The notes under the pieces are model-generated. The model did not search any database and was not told where the DNA came from. It saw only the letters and a program-made list of their open reading frames with translations. Shown one piece after another: positions 56,192 to 63,200 of a DNA stretch of 63,668 nucleotides. Every line of letters begins with the position of its first letter. Within the stretch, counting starts at the first letter, position 1. Made by a program: the position numbers and the translations under genes. Source of the DNA: a virus; the IMG/VR virus record IMGVR_UViG_3300049432_000050, positions 1-63,668 of that record; one strand, 5' to 3'.

Positions 56192-56620
56192 TCAGGGGAA
56201 GCCGCTCCCGTACAACCAGTCCAGTTCTGGTCCGAGCGACTCCCCATTGGCATCACCTCCCCCGTTCAGGTGGAGGATGCGGTCACGGATCTCGAAACCG
56301 GCGAGGCGGATCGCGATGCACAGCAGGTCATACGTCCTAGTGCCCCCGAAGGCAACGAGGTGCGCCCCGGGTTTCAGGACGCGGTAGACCTCTCGCCAGT
56401 ACGCGGGTCCGGGCACAAAGCTATCCCAGGAACTCCCCATGAATCCATTGCCGCGATGGACGTAGTCGTCTCCGGCGAGCCAGTGCGTCAAGACCTCCGC
56501 GATGTCCGGCTCACGGCTCAGGCCGTAGGGCGGATCAGTCACGCACGCGTCAACACTCGCTTCGGGCATCGCGGCCATCGCCTCGACGCAGTTGCCGTGG
56601 ATGATGCGCGAGCCCATCAC
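56192..56620 (-). CDS. DNA methyltransferase, N-terminal part (motif IV half)
   Basis: 142 residues. VDACVTDPPYGLS is motif IV. MGSSWDSF, REVYRVLKPGAHLVAFGG and DRILHLNGG are the following conserved elements. It ends at WLYGSGFP and TGA. Typical relatives run on as FPKS without a stop. The half-protein lacks the SAM-binding motif and cannot act alone. It overlaps the coiled-coil gene upstream by 4 bp. Confidence 0.8.
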   Translation of the reverse strand: MMGSRIIHGNCVEAMAAMPEASVDACVTDPPYGLSREPDIAEVLTHWLAGDDYVHRGNGFMGSSWDSFVPGPAYWREVYRVLKPGAHLVAFGGTRTYDLLCIAIRLAGFEIRDRILHLNGGGDANGESLGPELDWLYGSGFP

Positions 56621-57021
56621 TCGGCCTCCCTCGCGAGCCGGCGAAGCTCCTTCTCGGCGCGGTCCGCCTTGCGTGCCTGCTCATCGCACTCCCCGGCAAA
56701 CCTGTCCGCCTCCTTCGCGGCGAACCGGGCAGCCGACGCCACGCACCGCCGCAACGCCTGCGCGCACCGGCCGTGCGCCGCGACAACCAACGCGAGCGCG
56801 TGATCCGCGTCCAACACCAGATCAGCGTCCGCGGCATCATCGTCGAACTCGCGCACAGCCAGGTACGCCCTGTCCATGCTCGTCCGGGCACGCTTCAGCG
56901 CCGCGTGCGCCCGCTGCCGAGCCCCAGCGCACCGTCGCTTCAGCGCTACCGCCTGAGCCTGCGCACGCCCCTCGTCACGCTGCAGGAACGCGGCCTGCGC
57001 CTGCTGGCGCGCGTCAGGCAT
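56617..57021 (-). CDS. Coiled-coil protein, 134 aa
   Basis: An Ala/Arg/Glu-rich, almost wholly helical protein with heptads throughout and scattered Cys. The ATG at 57021 is chosen because its A is shared with the stop of the upstream methyltransferase-tail frame (TGATG). No family. Confidence 0.6.
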   Translation of the reverse strand: MPDARQQAQAAFLQRDEGRAQAQAVALKRRCAGARQRAHAALKRARTSMDRAYLAVREFDDDAADADLVLDADHALALVVAAHGRCAQALRRCVASAARFAAKEADRFAGECDEQARKADRAEKELRRLAREAE

Positions 57022-57149
57022 CAGGACCACTCCCCGGACCGCATGAGCTCCCGGACGGCTCGCCCGACGAGCCAAGCAGCGTAGACGTGAACGCCGTCGC
57101 CGAGTGCGGACAGCCGGGATCGGTCCACCCGCGCCCGCACTCGCCGCAC
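57021..57149 (-). pseudogene. Orphan C-terminal tail of a cytosine methyltransferase
   Basis: A 42-codon frame reads VDRSRLSALGDGVHVYAAW and ends GEWS. It is closely similar to the C-terminus of the full methyltransferase at 57688 (VDRSRLSALGDGVCVHVAY, ending GRWE), at roughly 75% DNA identity over the alignable part. It lacks all catalytic motifs. It lies just beyond the HNH gene. It looks like the tail of a resident gene left behind when a methyltransferase-HNH cassette recombined in. Confidence 0.7.
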
Positions 57150-57159
57150 ACGGGCGGGG

Positions 57160-57654
57160 CTACTCGTCGCGGACGATCACGAACTCTGCGCCGATCTTGC
57201 GCTTCGTCAGGAGAGGGTCGCCGTACTTCTTGAAGCGCTGGTGATGCTTCCCACAGAGGGCGAGCCTGCGTGCCGGCTTCCCGCAAACTGAGCACATGGT
57301 GCGCGGCCGCGCTTTCTTGCCGTGGCGCCAGTGCCAGCGCAGATGGCAGGAGCCGCAGAGGGTTGCGATGTTCTCCTCGACGTTGTTCGACGGGTCCTCG
57401 TCGCGGTGATGCGTGTGCAGGCCCTCGATCGCGCCGCACTCCTCGCAAGCTCGTCCGCGTAGCTTCTTCGCTCGGGCGCGGTTCCCAGCGAGACTGACAA
57501 TGTCCTGTCGCATGCCGTCGGCCATGCACCGCTCGTCGCAGTAGATGCGTGCCAGAAAGCGGGTGCGGTCCTCCAGCCGACCGTTGAAGCGCTTGCGGAT
57601 AAGCTGCTCCCCGCATGCGGCGCAGTGCTTGACCGGATCGGGCTTCGCCTTCAT
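57160..57654 (-). CDS. HNH endonuclease between methyltransferase pieces
   Basis: 164 residues. An N-terminal CAACG zinc site and YCDERC precede CEECGAIEGLHTHHRDEDPS, NIATLCGSCHLRWHWRH and a third zinc finger (CSVCG, CGKHH). The HNH core is intact. It lies between the full cytosine methyltransferase and a duplicate of its tail, the position expected for a homing endonuclease that entered the gene. Confidence 0.85.
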   Translation of the reverse strand: MKAKPDPVKHCAACGEQLIRKRFNGRLEDRTRFLARIYCDERCMADGMRQDIVSLAGNRARAKKLRGRACEECGAIEGLHTHHRDEDPSNNVEENIATLCGSCHLRWHWRHGKKARPRTMCSVCGKPARRLALCGKHHQRFKKYGDPLLTKRKIGAEFVIVRDE

Positions 57655-57687
57655 CGGTTCCCATCATACAACGTGTGTTAGTCGGCA

Positions 57688-58866
57688 TCATTCCCACCGT
57701 CCTGCCTGCATGTGCTCTCGGATGGCAAGCCCAACTGTGTACGCCACATGGACGCAAACTCCGTCACCGAGAGCGCTGAGTCTGGATCGGTCCACCCGGG
57801 CGGCACTCCGAGCATCCACTCCACGAACTCGGGAGCTAAGCGGAGCCGGGGCGGATCCGTGGACGCGTCCCCATCGGTGGATGGCGGGGGCGTAGGCGCC
57901 CCAGTCGACAGCGACGCCATGGCTCCGCTCAGCTTTAGGTCGCCCTTGCCATATCGCTGCTGATTCTTCTCCCCATCCGACCGACTCGGAGTCGGCAGGA
58001 GGTTGAGCTTCGTCGCGGTGATCTCCAGGGACTTGCGCTCGAACTCGCTCGGTGCTCCCGTGTCCTTCACCATGTGCCGCGTCGGCGTCGGGAGCATCGC
58101 AAGGGACTTCATCAGCGAGGTGCCGGTGCTGTTCTTGCCGGGGATGTTCGGGCTGCCATCCGCCCGCCCGTCGCGTGCCACTGGCGTTGGCAGCAGCGGT
58201 GTCGACCCGGTCACCATGTTGCGTTCCGCTGCCGGCCGATGCTCGTACACCTCTACGAACCCCGACAGCGAACAACCGGTCCCGGAGATGGGGGGCCCCG
58301 ACCGCGGCGGCGGGGACGCATTCCCAGCGGACATCGAACCCGAGCGTGGCCATGTCCCTGAGAACGACTCCCCACAGGGATCCAGCAGGCTCGCCTGGGG
58401 CAGCAGCCATCCCCCTGATGTCGCCGACGTTCTCAATGAGCACGTAGCGAGGTTCAAGCTCGCCAATGAGTCGCTGCATCTCGCCCCACAGAAAGGTTTC
58501 GGCGTGCTCGAACCCGTTGCGCTTCCCGGCGCTGGAGATGCCACGGCAGGGGAACCCGCCGGCGACGAGGTCGACCGGTGTAGCGATGTCAGCGCGAACT
58601 CCAACTCGTTCCCCGTCGGCCCCGGCTTGCGGGCTTGGCCCTCCTTCGCGAAGCCGTGTGGCGTGGGCAGCAGCTTGACCTCGCAGGGTGCGGATGTCAT
58701 CGAACACCGGCACCCCGGGGAACCTGGTCCCGAGTAGCTCGCGTCGCCATGGGTCGGATTCGCACATCCAAGCGTGCCGGAAGCCGGCGAGGTGCAGCCC
58801 GAGGTCGAGCAATCCCACGCCAGAAAAGAGGGACCCGACCGTGGGACATCCTTCCGGCCCATTCAC
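57688..58866 (-). CDS. dcm: C5-cytosine DNA methyltransferase, reading frame shifted in the middle
   Basis: 392 residues from GTG 58866, which follows GGGAGGGG. Motif I (VGSLFSGVGLLDLGLH), motif IV with the catalytic Cys (GGFPCRGIS), motif VI (YVLIENVGDI) and motif VIII (RDRLF) lie in this frame, as does the C-terminal RLSALGDGV. Between about 58262 and 57785 the familiar target-recognition sequence (LLPTPVARDG, LLPTPSRSDG, EFVEWMLGVPPGW) is instead in the +1 frame. Both frames are open, so a full product with a scrambled middle is possible, or two compensating frameshifts. It methylates cytosine in DNA if functional. Confidence 0.75.
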   Translation of the reverse strand: MNGPEGCPTVGSLFSGVGLLDLGLHLAGFRHAWMCESDPWRRELLGTRFPGVPVFDDIRTLRGQAAAHATRLREGGPSPQAGADGERVGVRADIATPVDLVAGGFPCRGISSAGKRNGFEHAETFLWGEMQRLIGELEPRYVLIENVGDIRGMAAAPGEPAGSLWGVVLRDMATLGFDVRWECVPAAAVGAPHLRDRLFAVGVRRGVRASAGSGTQHGDRVDTAAANASGTRRAGGWQPEHPRQEQHRHLADEVPCDAPDADAAHGEGHGSTERVRAQVPGDHRDEAQPPADSESVGWGEESAAIWQGRPKAERSHGVAVDWGAYAPAIHRWGRVHGSAPAPLSSRVRGVDARSAARVDRSRLSALGDGVCVHVAYTVGLAIREHMQAGRWE

Positions 58867-59210
58867 GACCCCTCCCGTTGCGCAACCAGCCGGAACCGCT
58901 GCCACGAACACCAACGATGCGCAAGGCGCGTCACCCGGTCCCCCGCCGACGAATGATCGTAAGCCGGGACGAACCCAACAGCGTCATCACGCTCGAGCAC
59001 CCGCGGCCACCCATTCGCCCGCGCATACGCCACGTCCGCCGCGGGCACCCGGACCGCGATAACGCCCTTCGATGCGTGGCAGTGGCGGTCCTCGTTCGTG
59101 CGGTCATTCGCCGCGCCGACCACCCACGCCCACACACACACCGCGGCCACAACCGCACCGAGGAACGCGACACGGATAGCCAACGCACCGAACAACGAAC
59201 GCGGCTGCAT
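58863..59210 (-). CDS. Membrane-anchored protein, 115 aa
   Basis: One N-terminal transmembrane helix (VAFLGAVVAAVCVWAWVVGAA) is followed by a soluble domain with two Cys and several His residues. It is coupled to dcm. No family. Confidence 0.6.
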   Translation of the reverse strand: MQPRSLFGALAIRVAFLGAVVAAVCVWAWVVGAANDRTNEDRHCHASKGVIAVRVPAADVAYARANGWPRVLERDDAVGFVPAYDHSSAGDRVTRLAHRWCSWQRFRLVAQREGS

Positions 59211-59551
59211 CAGCCACCTACCCGCGCGTTGGCGCGCACACGAAGCGCGATGTCCGCCAGCTCATATGCCAACGGCCAATCGGGGCACGTATCAGCCGCG
59301 ATGCTGCATTGCGTCAACGGCGACTCATGTATCCAGTCACGAAACGCGCTCGCCAACGCATCACGAATCAGCCCCTCCGCTGCGTTCGGATCAACGACCT
59401 CGAACCGCCAGGACAACGGTGCCGTGGTGTCTACGACAAAGTCCGTGCTCTCGCCGCTGCCGGTCCACACCCCGCCGTGCTCGGCGGTCGGGTCCAGGCG
59501 ATCCGCAAGTGCCCTGAGGGCACGCGCGATGATCTGCGCCACGACCCTCAT
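59210..59551 (-). CDS. Hypothetical protein, 113 aa
   Basis: An alpha/beta protein (MRVVAQIIARALRALADRL start, STDFVVDTT, CSIAADTCPD). The ATG at 59551 is chosen for its 4-bp overlap with the upstream gene. No family. Confidence 0.6.
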   Translation of the reverse strand: MRVVAQIIARALRALADRLDPTAEHGGVWTGSGESTDFVVDTTAPLSWRFEVVDPNAAEGLIRDALASAFRDWIHESPLTQCSIAADTCPDWPLAYELADIALRVRANARVGG

Positions 59552-59919
59552 CGGCTCGGGTGCACGAGATCCGGGGGCGGACGATGCGACTGCGTGATAT
59601 CCGGCGACAACGCACTCAGATCCAGCACGCCGCCCGCGACCAGGATGCCGAGCACCACGAGCAGCATCACGATCCCGAACGCGTACGCCGCAAGACGATC
59701 CCACCGCAACCCCCGCTCCGGCGGCGGCTCAGACTCCACAAGACGATCCGGAGCCAACACGATGATCTCCGGACGATCACCCCGCCGCTCCAAACGCTGC
59801 AGACCATCCGGGCCGTACACGTAGTGCTCAGCGGGAACCGGGCGAGCCTCAGGCACCGGACGCTCAACCACCTCACCGTGCAGCCGCTCGACCTCACGGG
59901 AACGACGACGCGCGGTCAT
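59548..59919 (-). CDS. Single-pass membrane protein, 123 aa
   Basis: A basic N-terminal region with a YVYGPDGLQRLERRG segment is followed by one transmembrane helix (YAFGIVMLLVVLGILVAGGVL) and a short Pro-rich tail. The ATG at 59919 gives the overlap with the preceding small gene. Confidence 0.6.
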   Translation of the reverse strand: MTARRRSREVERLHGEVVERPVPEARPVPAEHYVYGPDGLQRLERRGDRPEIIVLAPDRLVESEPPPERGLRWDRLAAYAFGIVMLLVVLGILVAGGVLDLSALSPDITQSHRPPPDLVHPSR

Positions 59920-60044
59920 CGCGGACACCACTCGTGACGAGCCCCGACGACTTCCTTCTTCGGGCTCTGCAACGCGACGAGCAGCACGAAGCCAGGAGCC
60001 CTGCCCACGTTCGTGATCTGCCGGACCGACGCAGCGCCGCTCAT
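59916..60044 (-). CDS. Small protein, 42 aa
   Basis: ASVRQITNVGRAPGFVLLVA, then a Lys-rich turn. It is linked by 4-bp overlaps at both ends. The sequence around GRAPG resembles VRQLINVGRAPGCSVVGAVQ inside the FtsK-like translocase at 53352, so it may be a fragment copied from such a gene. Confidence 0.5.
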   Translation of the reverse strand: MSGAASVRQITNVGRAPGFVLLVALQSPKKEVVGARHEWCPR

Positions 60045-60268
60045 CGCAGATCCCCCGCTCCAGAGAGCCCGAACACACGACGAACAAGGGCCCGGGGTCC
60101 GCGGTCGCCCCGCGAGCTAGCCGGGCGAAGCGGAAAGGCTAGCGATGCGGGGCGTGCCGCGCGACCGACCGTTGTTTTGGTGGGTGCGGGGGCCGTTGCG
60201 CTTTCGTTTCGTAGGCGGCGTGGTTTGTGGTCTGGTGCGAGGTCGGGGTGTTCGCCTTCGGTGGTCAT
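60041..60268 (-). CDS. Basic low-complexity protein, 75 aa
   Basis: Rich in Arg, Pro and Ala with an acidic first 12 residues; probably disordered. It is coupled to its neighbours. No family. Confidence 0.5.
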   Translation of the reverse strand: MTTEGEHPDLAPDHKPRRLRNESATAPAPTKTTVGRAARPASLAFPLRPASSRGDRGPRALVRRVFGLSGAGDLR

Positions 60269-60504
60269 GGTGTCGCTCCGTTGTGTCGCTGTGCGCGAGC
60301 GAGGTCATCGAGCAGTGTGGCGCCCGCGGTCGTCGCGAGGATCTGGAGGGACGATCCGTCGGTGAAGGTGATGACGATGCTGTGGCGGCCTTGTGTGACA
60401 GCCGCGCGGCGGATGGTCTTCCCGGCGATGTCGCTCGCGATGGTTGGGTGCGGTTCGCCGTGGGAGATGAGGAGCACGATGGGGGTTTCGTTGGGGTTGG
60501 TCAT
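60265..60504 (-). CDS. Hypothetical protein, 79 aa
   Basis: A beta-rich N-terminal two-thirds (IVLLISHG, SIVITFTDGSSLQIL) and a C-terminal helix. It may be a small dimeric fold. It is coupled at both ends. Confidence 0.6.
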   Translation of the reverse strand: MTNPNETPIVLLISHGEPHPTIASDIAGKTIRRAAVTQGRHSIVITFTDGSSLQILATTAGATLLDDLARAQRHNGATP

Positions 60505-60680
60505 GCGGCGGCTCCTCGTCGGGTTGCGTCGCGTAGGGCGTTGAGGTCGCGGACGATGCGTTCGCGGCGTGCGCGCTGGTCGGCGCTCATCGGCATCTTC
60601 GTCGCGACGTGGTAGTGGCCGTGGTGGTAGGTGAGCCAGGGGTAGCGGGCTTGGAGCTCGGCGGGGGTGCGGAGGGTCAT
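60501..60680 (-). CDS. Hypothetical protein, 59 aa
   Basis: YPWLTYHHGHYHVATK is followed by a basic helix (ADQRARRERIVRDLNALR). His and Tyr are over-represented. The ATG at 60680 gives a 4-bp overlap. Confidence 0.55.
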   Translation of the reverse strand: MTLRTPAELQARYPWLTYHHGHYHVATKMPMSADQRARRERIVRDLNALRDATRRGAAA

Positions 60681-60889
60681 GGCGCGGTCTCTCGTTCGGC
60701 TTGCTTGCGGCAGTGCGCGGCGAGGAACGCGACGCCGTCGGGGTTGTCGACGAGTTCTGTGATCTCGTCGCTGATGAGCGCTTCGCCGATGCCGGTCGCG
60801 AGGATCGCGGCCCGGTCGTATGTCTGGAGCGCTTCGAGGCGGTCGGCGATGTTGGTGAAGACCCGGGCTGCGGTGAGCGGTTCGTTCAT
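60677..60889 (-). CDS. Hypothetical helical protein, 70 aa
   Basis: An all-helical, acidic protein with no motif. It follows the ribbon-helix-helix gene with a 4-bp overlap, the place where a partner protein of such a regulator could be encoded. It does not resemble known toxins. Confidence 0.55.
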   Translation of the reverse strand: MNEPLTAARVFTNIADRLEALQTYDRAAILATGIGEALISDEITELVDNPDGVAFLAAHCRKQAERETAP

Positions 60890-61167
60890 GGTGTTCTCCG
60901 TGGCGCGATCTTCGGGAGCGGGGTGCCCTCTTGCATCTCGCGCACCTTCGCGTCGTATGTGGCCCTCTTGACGTCATGCATCACGTCGCCGGCTGGCAGG
61001 GCGCGGCTCGCGCGGTCTGTGCCGCGGGGGTCGGCGTTGGTCGTGAGCGCGTTCTCCAGCGCTCGGCGTACCCAGCGTTCGCGTGGGATGTCTCCGCGCG
61101 CCTGGTCGATGCGTTCCCGCAGCTCGGGCGGGAGTCGCACGGTGGTCGTCTTCGTTTCGCTCAGCAT
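60886..61167 (-). CDS. Ribbon-helix-helix regulator
   Basis: 93 residues. TKTTTVRLPPELRERIDQARG, read as the ribbon strand and first helix, and WVRRALENAL as the second helix, give a MetJ/Arc/CopG-type fold. The C-terminal part is a basic helix. It heads the leftward string down to 53352. The ATG at 61167 lies 6 nt from a minus-strand TACGAT box, so a leaderless mRNA is likely. It probably binds the dyad in its own promoter. Confidence 0.75.
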   Translation of the reverse strand: MLSETKTTTVRLPPELRERIDQARGDIPRERWVRRALENALTTNADPRGTDRASRALPAGDVMHDVKRATYDAKVREMQEGTPLPKIAPRRTP

Positions 61168-61170
61168 GAG

Positions 61171-61211
61171 TGCATCGTACAGCACGTGCCGACGGATGCA
61201 TGCGATAGAAT
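61171..61211. promoter_or_regulatory. Divergent promoter with 30-bp dyad operator
   Basis: TGCATC (61171-61176) and GATGCA (61195-61200) are placed symmetrically about a central CACGTG (61183-61188). A minus-strand -10 box TACGAT (61174-61179) overlaps the left arm. A plus-strand -10 box TAGAAT (61206-61211) lies just beyond the right arm. This suits autoregulation by the ribbon-helix-helix protein. Confidence 0.55.
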
Positions 61212-61217
61212 GCGGGG

Positions 61218-61703
61218 GTGCAAGCAGACCAGTCGAAGACGATCGCTGAGCGCCGCAAGTGGTACGCCGACGTCTACCTCAAGTCGTCGCACTGGCGCCG
61301 GACTCGGCTCGCGGCGATTGAGCGTGCTGGCCGTCGCTGCAAGCGGTGCCGCGACACGCCGCCCGTCCTGCACGTGCATCACCGGTCGTACGCGCGGCTG
61401 TGGTGCGAGCTGCCCGGCGATCTGGAGGTGCTGTGCGAGGACTGCCACCGGCGGGCGCATGGTGTGAGCGCGCAGGGCAAGAGCCCGAAGGCTCGGCGGG
61501 GCGGTGGCGCAAAGCGTCGGGCGGAGCGGTTGCGGCGGGATGGAACGAGCGTCCTGCTCGCCATCGATGAGCGGCCCCGGTCGACGGCGGACGTCGCAAC
61601 GCTCGCGGGGATCACGCCGGAGCGCGCCATCCGTGCCCTGCACGTTCTGCTCGCGCAGGGGAAGGTCCGGCATCTGGAGGCTCGTGGCGTCTGGTGGGAG
61701 TGA
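61218..61703 (+). CDS. HNH endonuclease fused to a winged helix
   Basis: 161 residues from GTG, 6 nt after TAGAAT and without a ribosome-binding site. CKRCRDTPPVLHVHHRSYA and LEVLCEDCHRRAH form the HNH domain. A basic linker leads to a small winged helix (STADVATLAGITPERAIRAL, then LHVLLAQGKVRHL). It is the only rightward gene among the leftward ones here. The DNA-binding tail may give site choice or regulation. Confidence 0.8.
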   Translation: MQADQSKTIAERRKWYADVYLKSSHWRRTRLAAIERAGRRCKRCRDTPPVLHVHHRSYARLWCELPGDLEVLCEDCHRRAHGVSAQGKSPKARRGGGAKRRAERLRRDGTSVLLAIDERPRSTADVATLAGITPERAIRALHVLLAQGKVRHLEARGVWWE

Positions 61704-61710
61704 CCCGGCC

Positions 61711-62082
61711 TCATCGGATTTTCTTTCCTTTGGGCATGCCGCCGCGTCCGCTGATGCGTTTGCCGCCGCTGAGTGGTGATCCGCCGCGACCGACGATGCT
61801 GCGGGATGCGGGCTTGCGGCTGCTGCTGGCGCGGCCGAGGATGGGTTGCGAGCTCCGGACCTTGCTCTTGCGCGGCGCGGACGTCGCCGCTGGCCGGCTT
61901 GGCTTCGCGGGTCGTGGCGCCCGGGTCGGCTTCGTGGGCTTGCGGGTCTCGCGCGGCGACGGCCGCGGGCTCGAGGTGAGCGCACGGTGCCCTTCCCTGT
62001 GCCTTGTCCCGCTGCCTGGGTTGCGGACGGGGTCGGGGTCCTGCCCGGGGTCGCGGCCGAGGACGATGCGGCGGAGACTCAT
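61711..62082 (-). CDS. Basic, proline-rich disordered protein, 123 aa
   Basis: Rich in Arg, Lys, Pro, Ser and Gly, ending in MPKGKKIR. It has no fold signature and probably binds DNA or RNA. It is coupled to the preceding gene by ATGA and faces the HNH gene tail to tail. Confidence 0.55.
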   Translation of the reverse strand: MSLRRIVLGRDPGQDPDPVRNPGSGTRHREGHRALTSSPRPSPRETRKPTKPTRAPRPAKPSRPAATSAPRKSKVRSSQPILGRASSSRKPASRSIVGRGGSPLSGGKRISGRGGMPKGKKIR

Positions 62083-62435
62083 GTGTTCGCCGCGCGGAGC
62101 TGGTCGAGCATGGCGCGCTTCTCATCCTCGATCTTGCGCAGGTCGATCTTGAAGTAGTCGGCGAGGATCTGCGTGATGGGCAGGCCAACCGGCGCGAGCG
62201 ATTCGCCCCACGACTCATAGTCGGGGTTGCGCATGGCCAGCCCATCGATGTAGTCGCTCATGGTCGGAGCTTCTGCTTTGCGCCGCCGGGGGTGCCAGAC
62301 GTAGGGTGGCTGCCCGTTGTCGCCCGCCTCGCGGTACCGAGCGAGGATGTAGCCGCCAGTCTCGATGAACTCGCCAATGAGCTGCGATTCGTCCTGGATG
62401 GCGCTCAGCTTGTCGTGTTCGGGATAGTCGCTCAT
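62079..62435 (-). CDS. Hypothetical protein, 118 aa
   Basis: An acidic helical protein with a Trp/Tyr-rich middle (YVWHPRRRK) and a C-terminal heptad helix. The phrase MSDY occurs twice (residues 1 and 59), hinting at an internal start. No family. Confidence 0.6.
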   Translation of the reverse strand: MSDYPEHDKLSAIQDESQLIGEFIETGGYILARYREAGDNGQPPYVWHPRRRKAEAPTMSDYIDGLAMRNPDYESWGESLAPVGLPITQILADYFKIDLRKIEDEKRAMLDQLRAANT

Positions 62436-62447
62436 GGCGTGGTTCTC

Positions 62448-62666
62448 CTACGGGCTGGTGGGGGTCGTGACGGGCAGGACGTGCGCGGGCTCGGCGCCTC
62501 CCGCGAGTCCTACGGATCGCATGATGCGCTCGGCGAGCCTGACGGCGTCGCTCGAATGGAGAACGACCGCGTATTCGTTGCGTCCGTTCGGGGCTGTGGC
62601 GACCCACACGAACCCGTGCTCCTCCCATGAATTGACGTACCCGCCGCCCATCGCTGGGATGCTCAT
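62448..62666 (-). CDS. Hypothetical protein, 72 aa
   Basis: A small alpha/beta protein (YVNSWEEHGFVWVATAP, YAVVLHSSDAVRLAERIM). It overlaps the SWIM-finger gene by 4 bp. No family. Confidence 0.6.
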   Translation of the reverse strand: MSIPAMGGGYVNSWEEHGFVWVATAPNGRNEYAVVLHSSDAVRLAERIMRSVGLAGGAEPAHVLPVTTPTSP

Positions 62667-62947
62667 GCTGGGAGCCCGAGGTTGTGCGCGGGTTCGGTGC
62701 CGTGGCGGCGCGCGATCCTGACGGCCTGCTTGTGCCAGCACGGCCCGTTCGCGGGGCAATCGCAGCTCATGTGGTCGGCGCCGTCGATGCGTTCCACGGT
62801 GACCTTGTAGAAGCTGCCGGGGGTGTCGCCCTGCACGCCGTAGGTACGGACGTGCGGGAGGAACCGGACGCGACCTTCCGCGTGACGGTTGGCGGCCTTG
62901 CGGGCGAGACGTGGACTCAGCGGGCGGTGCTCGGGGACGACGCTCAT
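62663..62947 (-). CDS. SWIM zinc-finger protein, 94 aa
   Basis: MSCDCPANGPCWHKQAVRI is the CxCx(n)CxH signature of SWIM fingers. It follows a strand (FYKVTVERI) that is usual before the finger. SWIM modules bind DNA or proteins and are often linked to recombination. Here the finger is the main part of a small stand-alone protein. Confidence 0.75.
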   Translation of the reverse strand: MSVVPEHRPLSPRLARKAANRHAEGRVRFLPHVRTYGVQGDTPGSFYKVTVERIDGADHMSCDCPANGPCWHKQAVRIARRHGTEPAHNLGLPA

Positions 62948-63123
62948 CGTGAGTCTCCGTGGTCGTAGAGGTCTCCGGCTAGCGCTGCAGCTGCGGCGTC
63001 GGACTCCGTTTCGTATTCGCCGGCCATCCACTGAATGAAGTAGGTCCAGGCATCGAAGAGGCCGTAGCGGTATGACTTGATGGTGTAGCCGTTGATCGTC
63101 TCGTGGGTACGAATCGTGATCAT
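62944..63123 (-). CDS. Hypothetical protein, 59 aa
   Basis: A Tyr/Trp-rich small protein (YTIKSYRYGLFDAWTYFIQW) with an acidic helix. It is coupled at both ends. No family. Confidence 0.55.
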   Translation of the reverse strand: MITIRTHETINGYTIKSYRYGLFDAWTYFIQWMAGEYETESDAAAAALAGDLYDHGDSR

Positions 63124-63197
63124 GGTTGCCTCCAAGTGGCGTGACACGTTGCGCGGGCCATGTGCGGCGTGACGCGCTGCTTGTCCGGGACGGTCAT
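63120..63197 (-). CDS. Possible 25-residue peptide
   Basis: The frame lies between the C2H2 gene stop and the next gene and ends in an ATGA overlap. GGAGGCAACC in its last codons is the ribosome-binding site of the next gene. It may be only a coupling frame. Confidence 0.4.
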   Translation of the reverse strand: MTVPDKQRVTPHMARATCHATWRQP

Positions 63198-63200
63198 CGC

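Noticed and set aside
57678-58862. Complete alternative gene in the second minus-strand frame over dcm
   Set aside because: Only its middle part (about 57785-58262) looks like real methyltransferase sequence; its N-terminal part is a shadow, so it is treated as a frameshifted segment of dcm rather than a separate gene.
60677-61167. Toxin-antitoxin pair (ribbon-helix-helix gene plus 70-residue gene)
   Set aside because: The second product has no resemblance to RelE, MazF, PIN or other toxins; only the regulator part can be supported.
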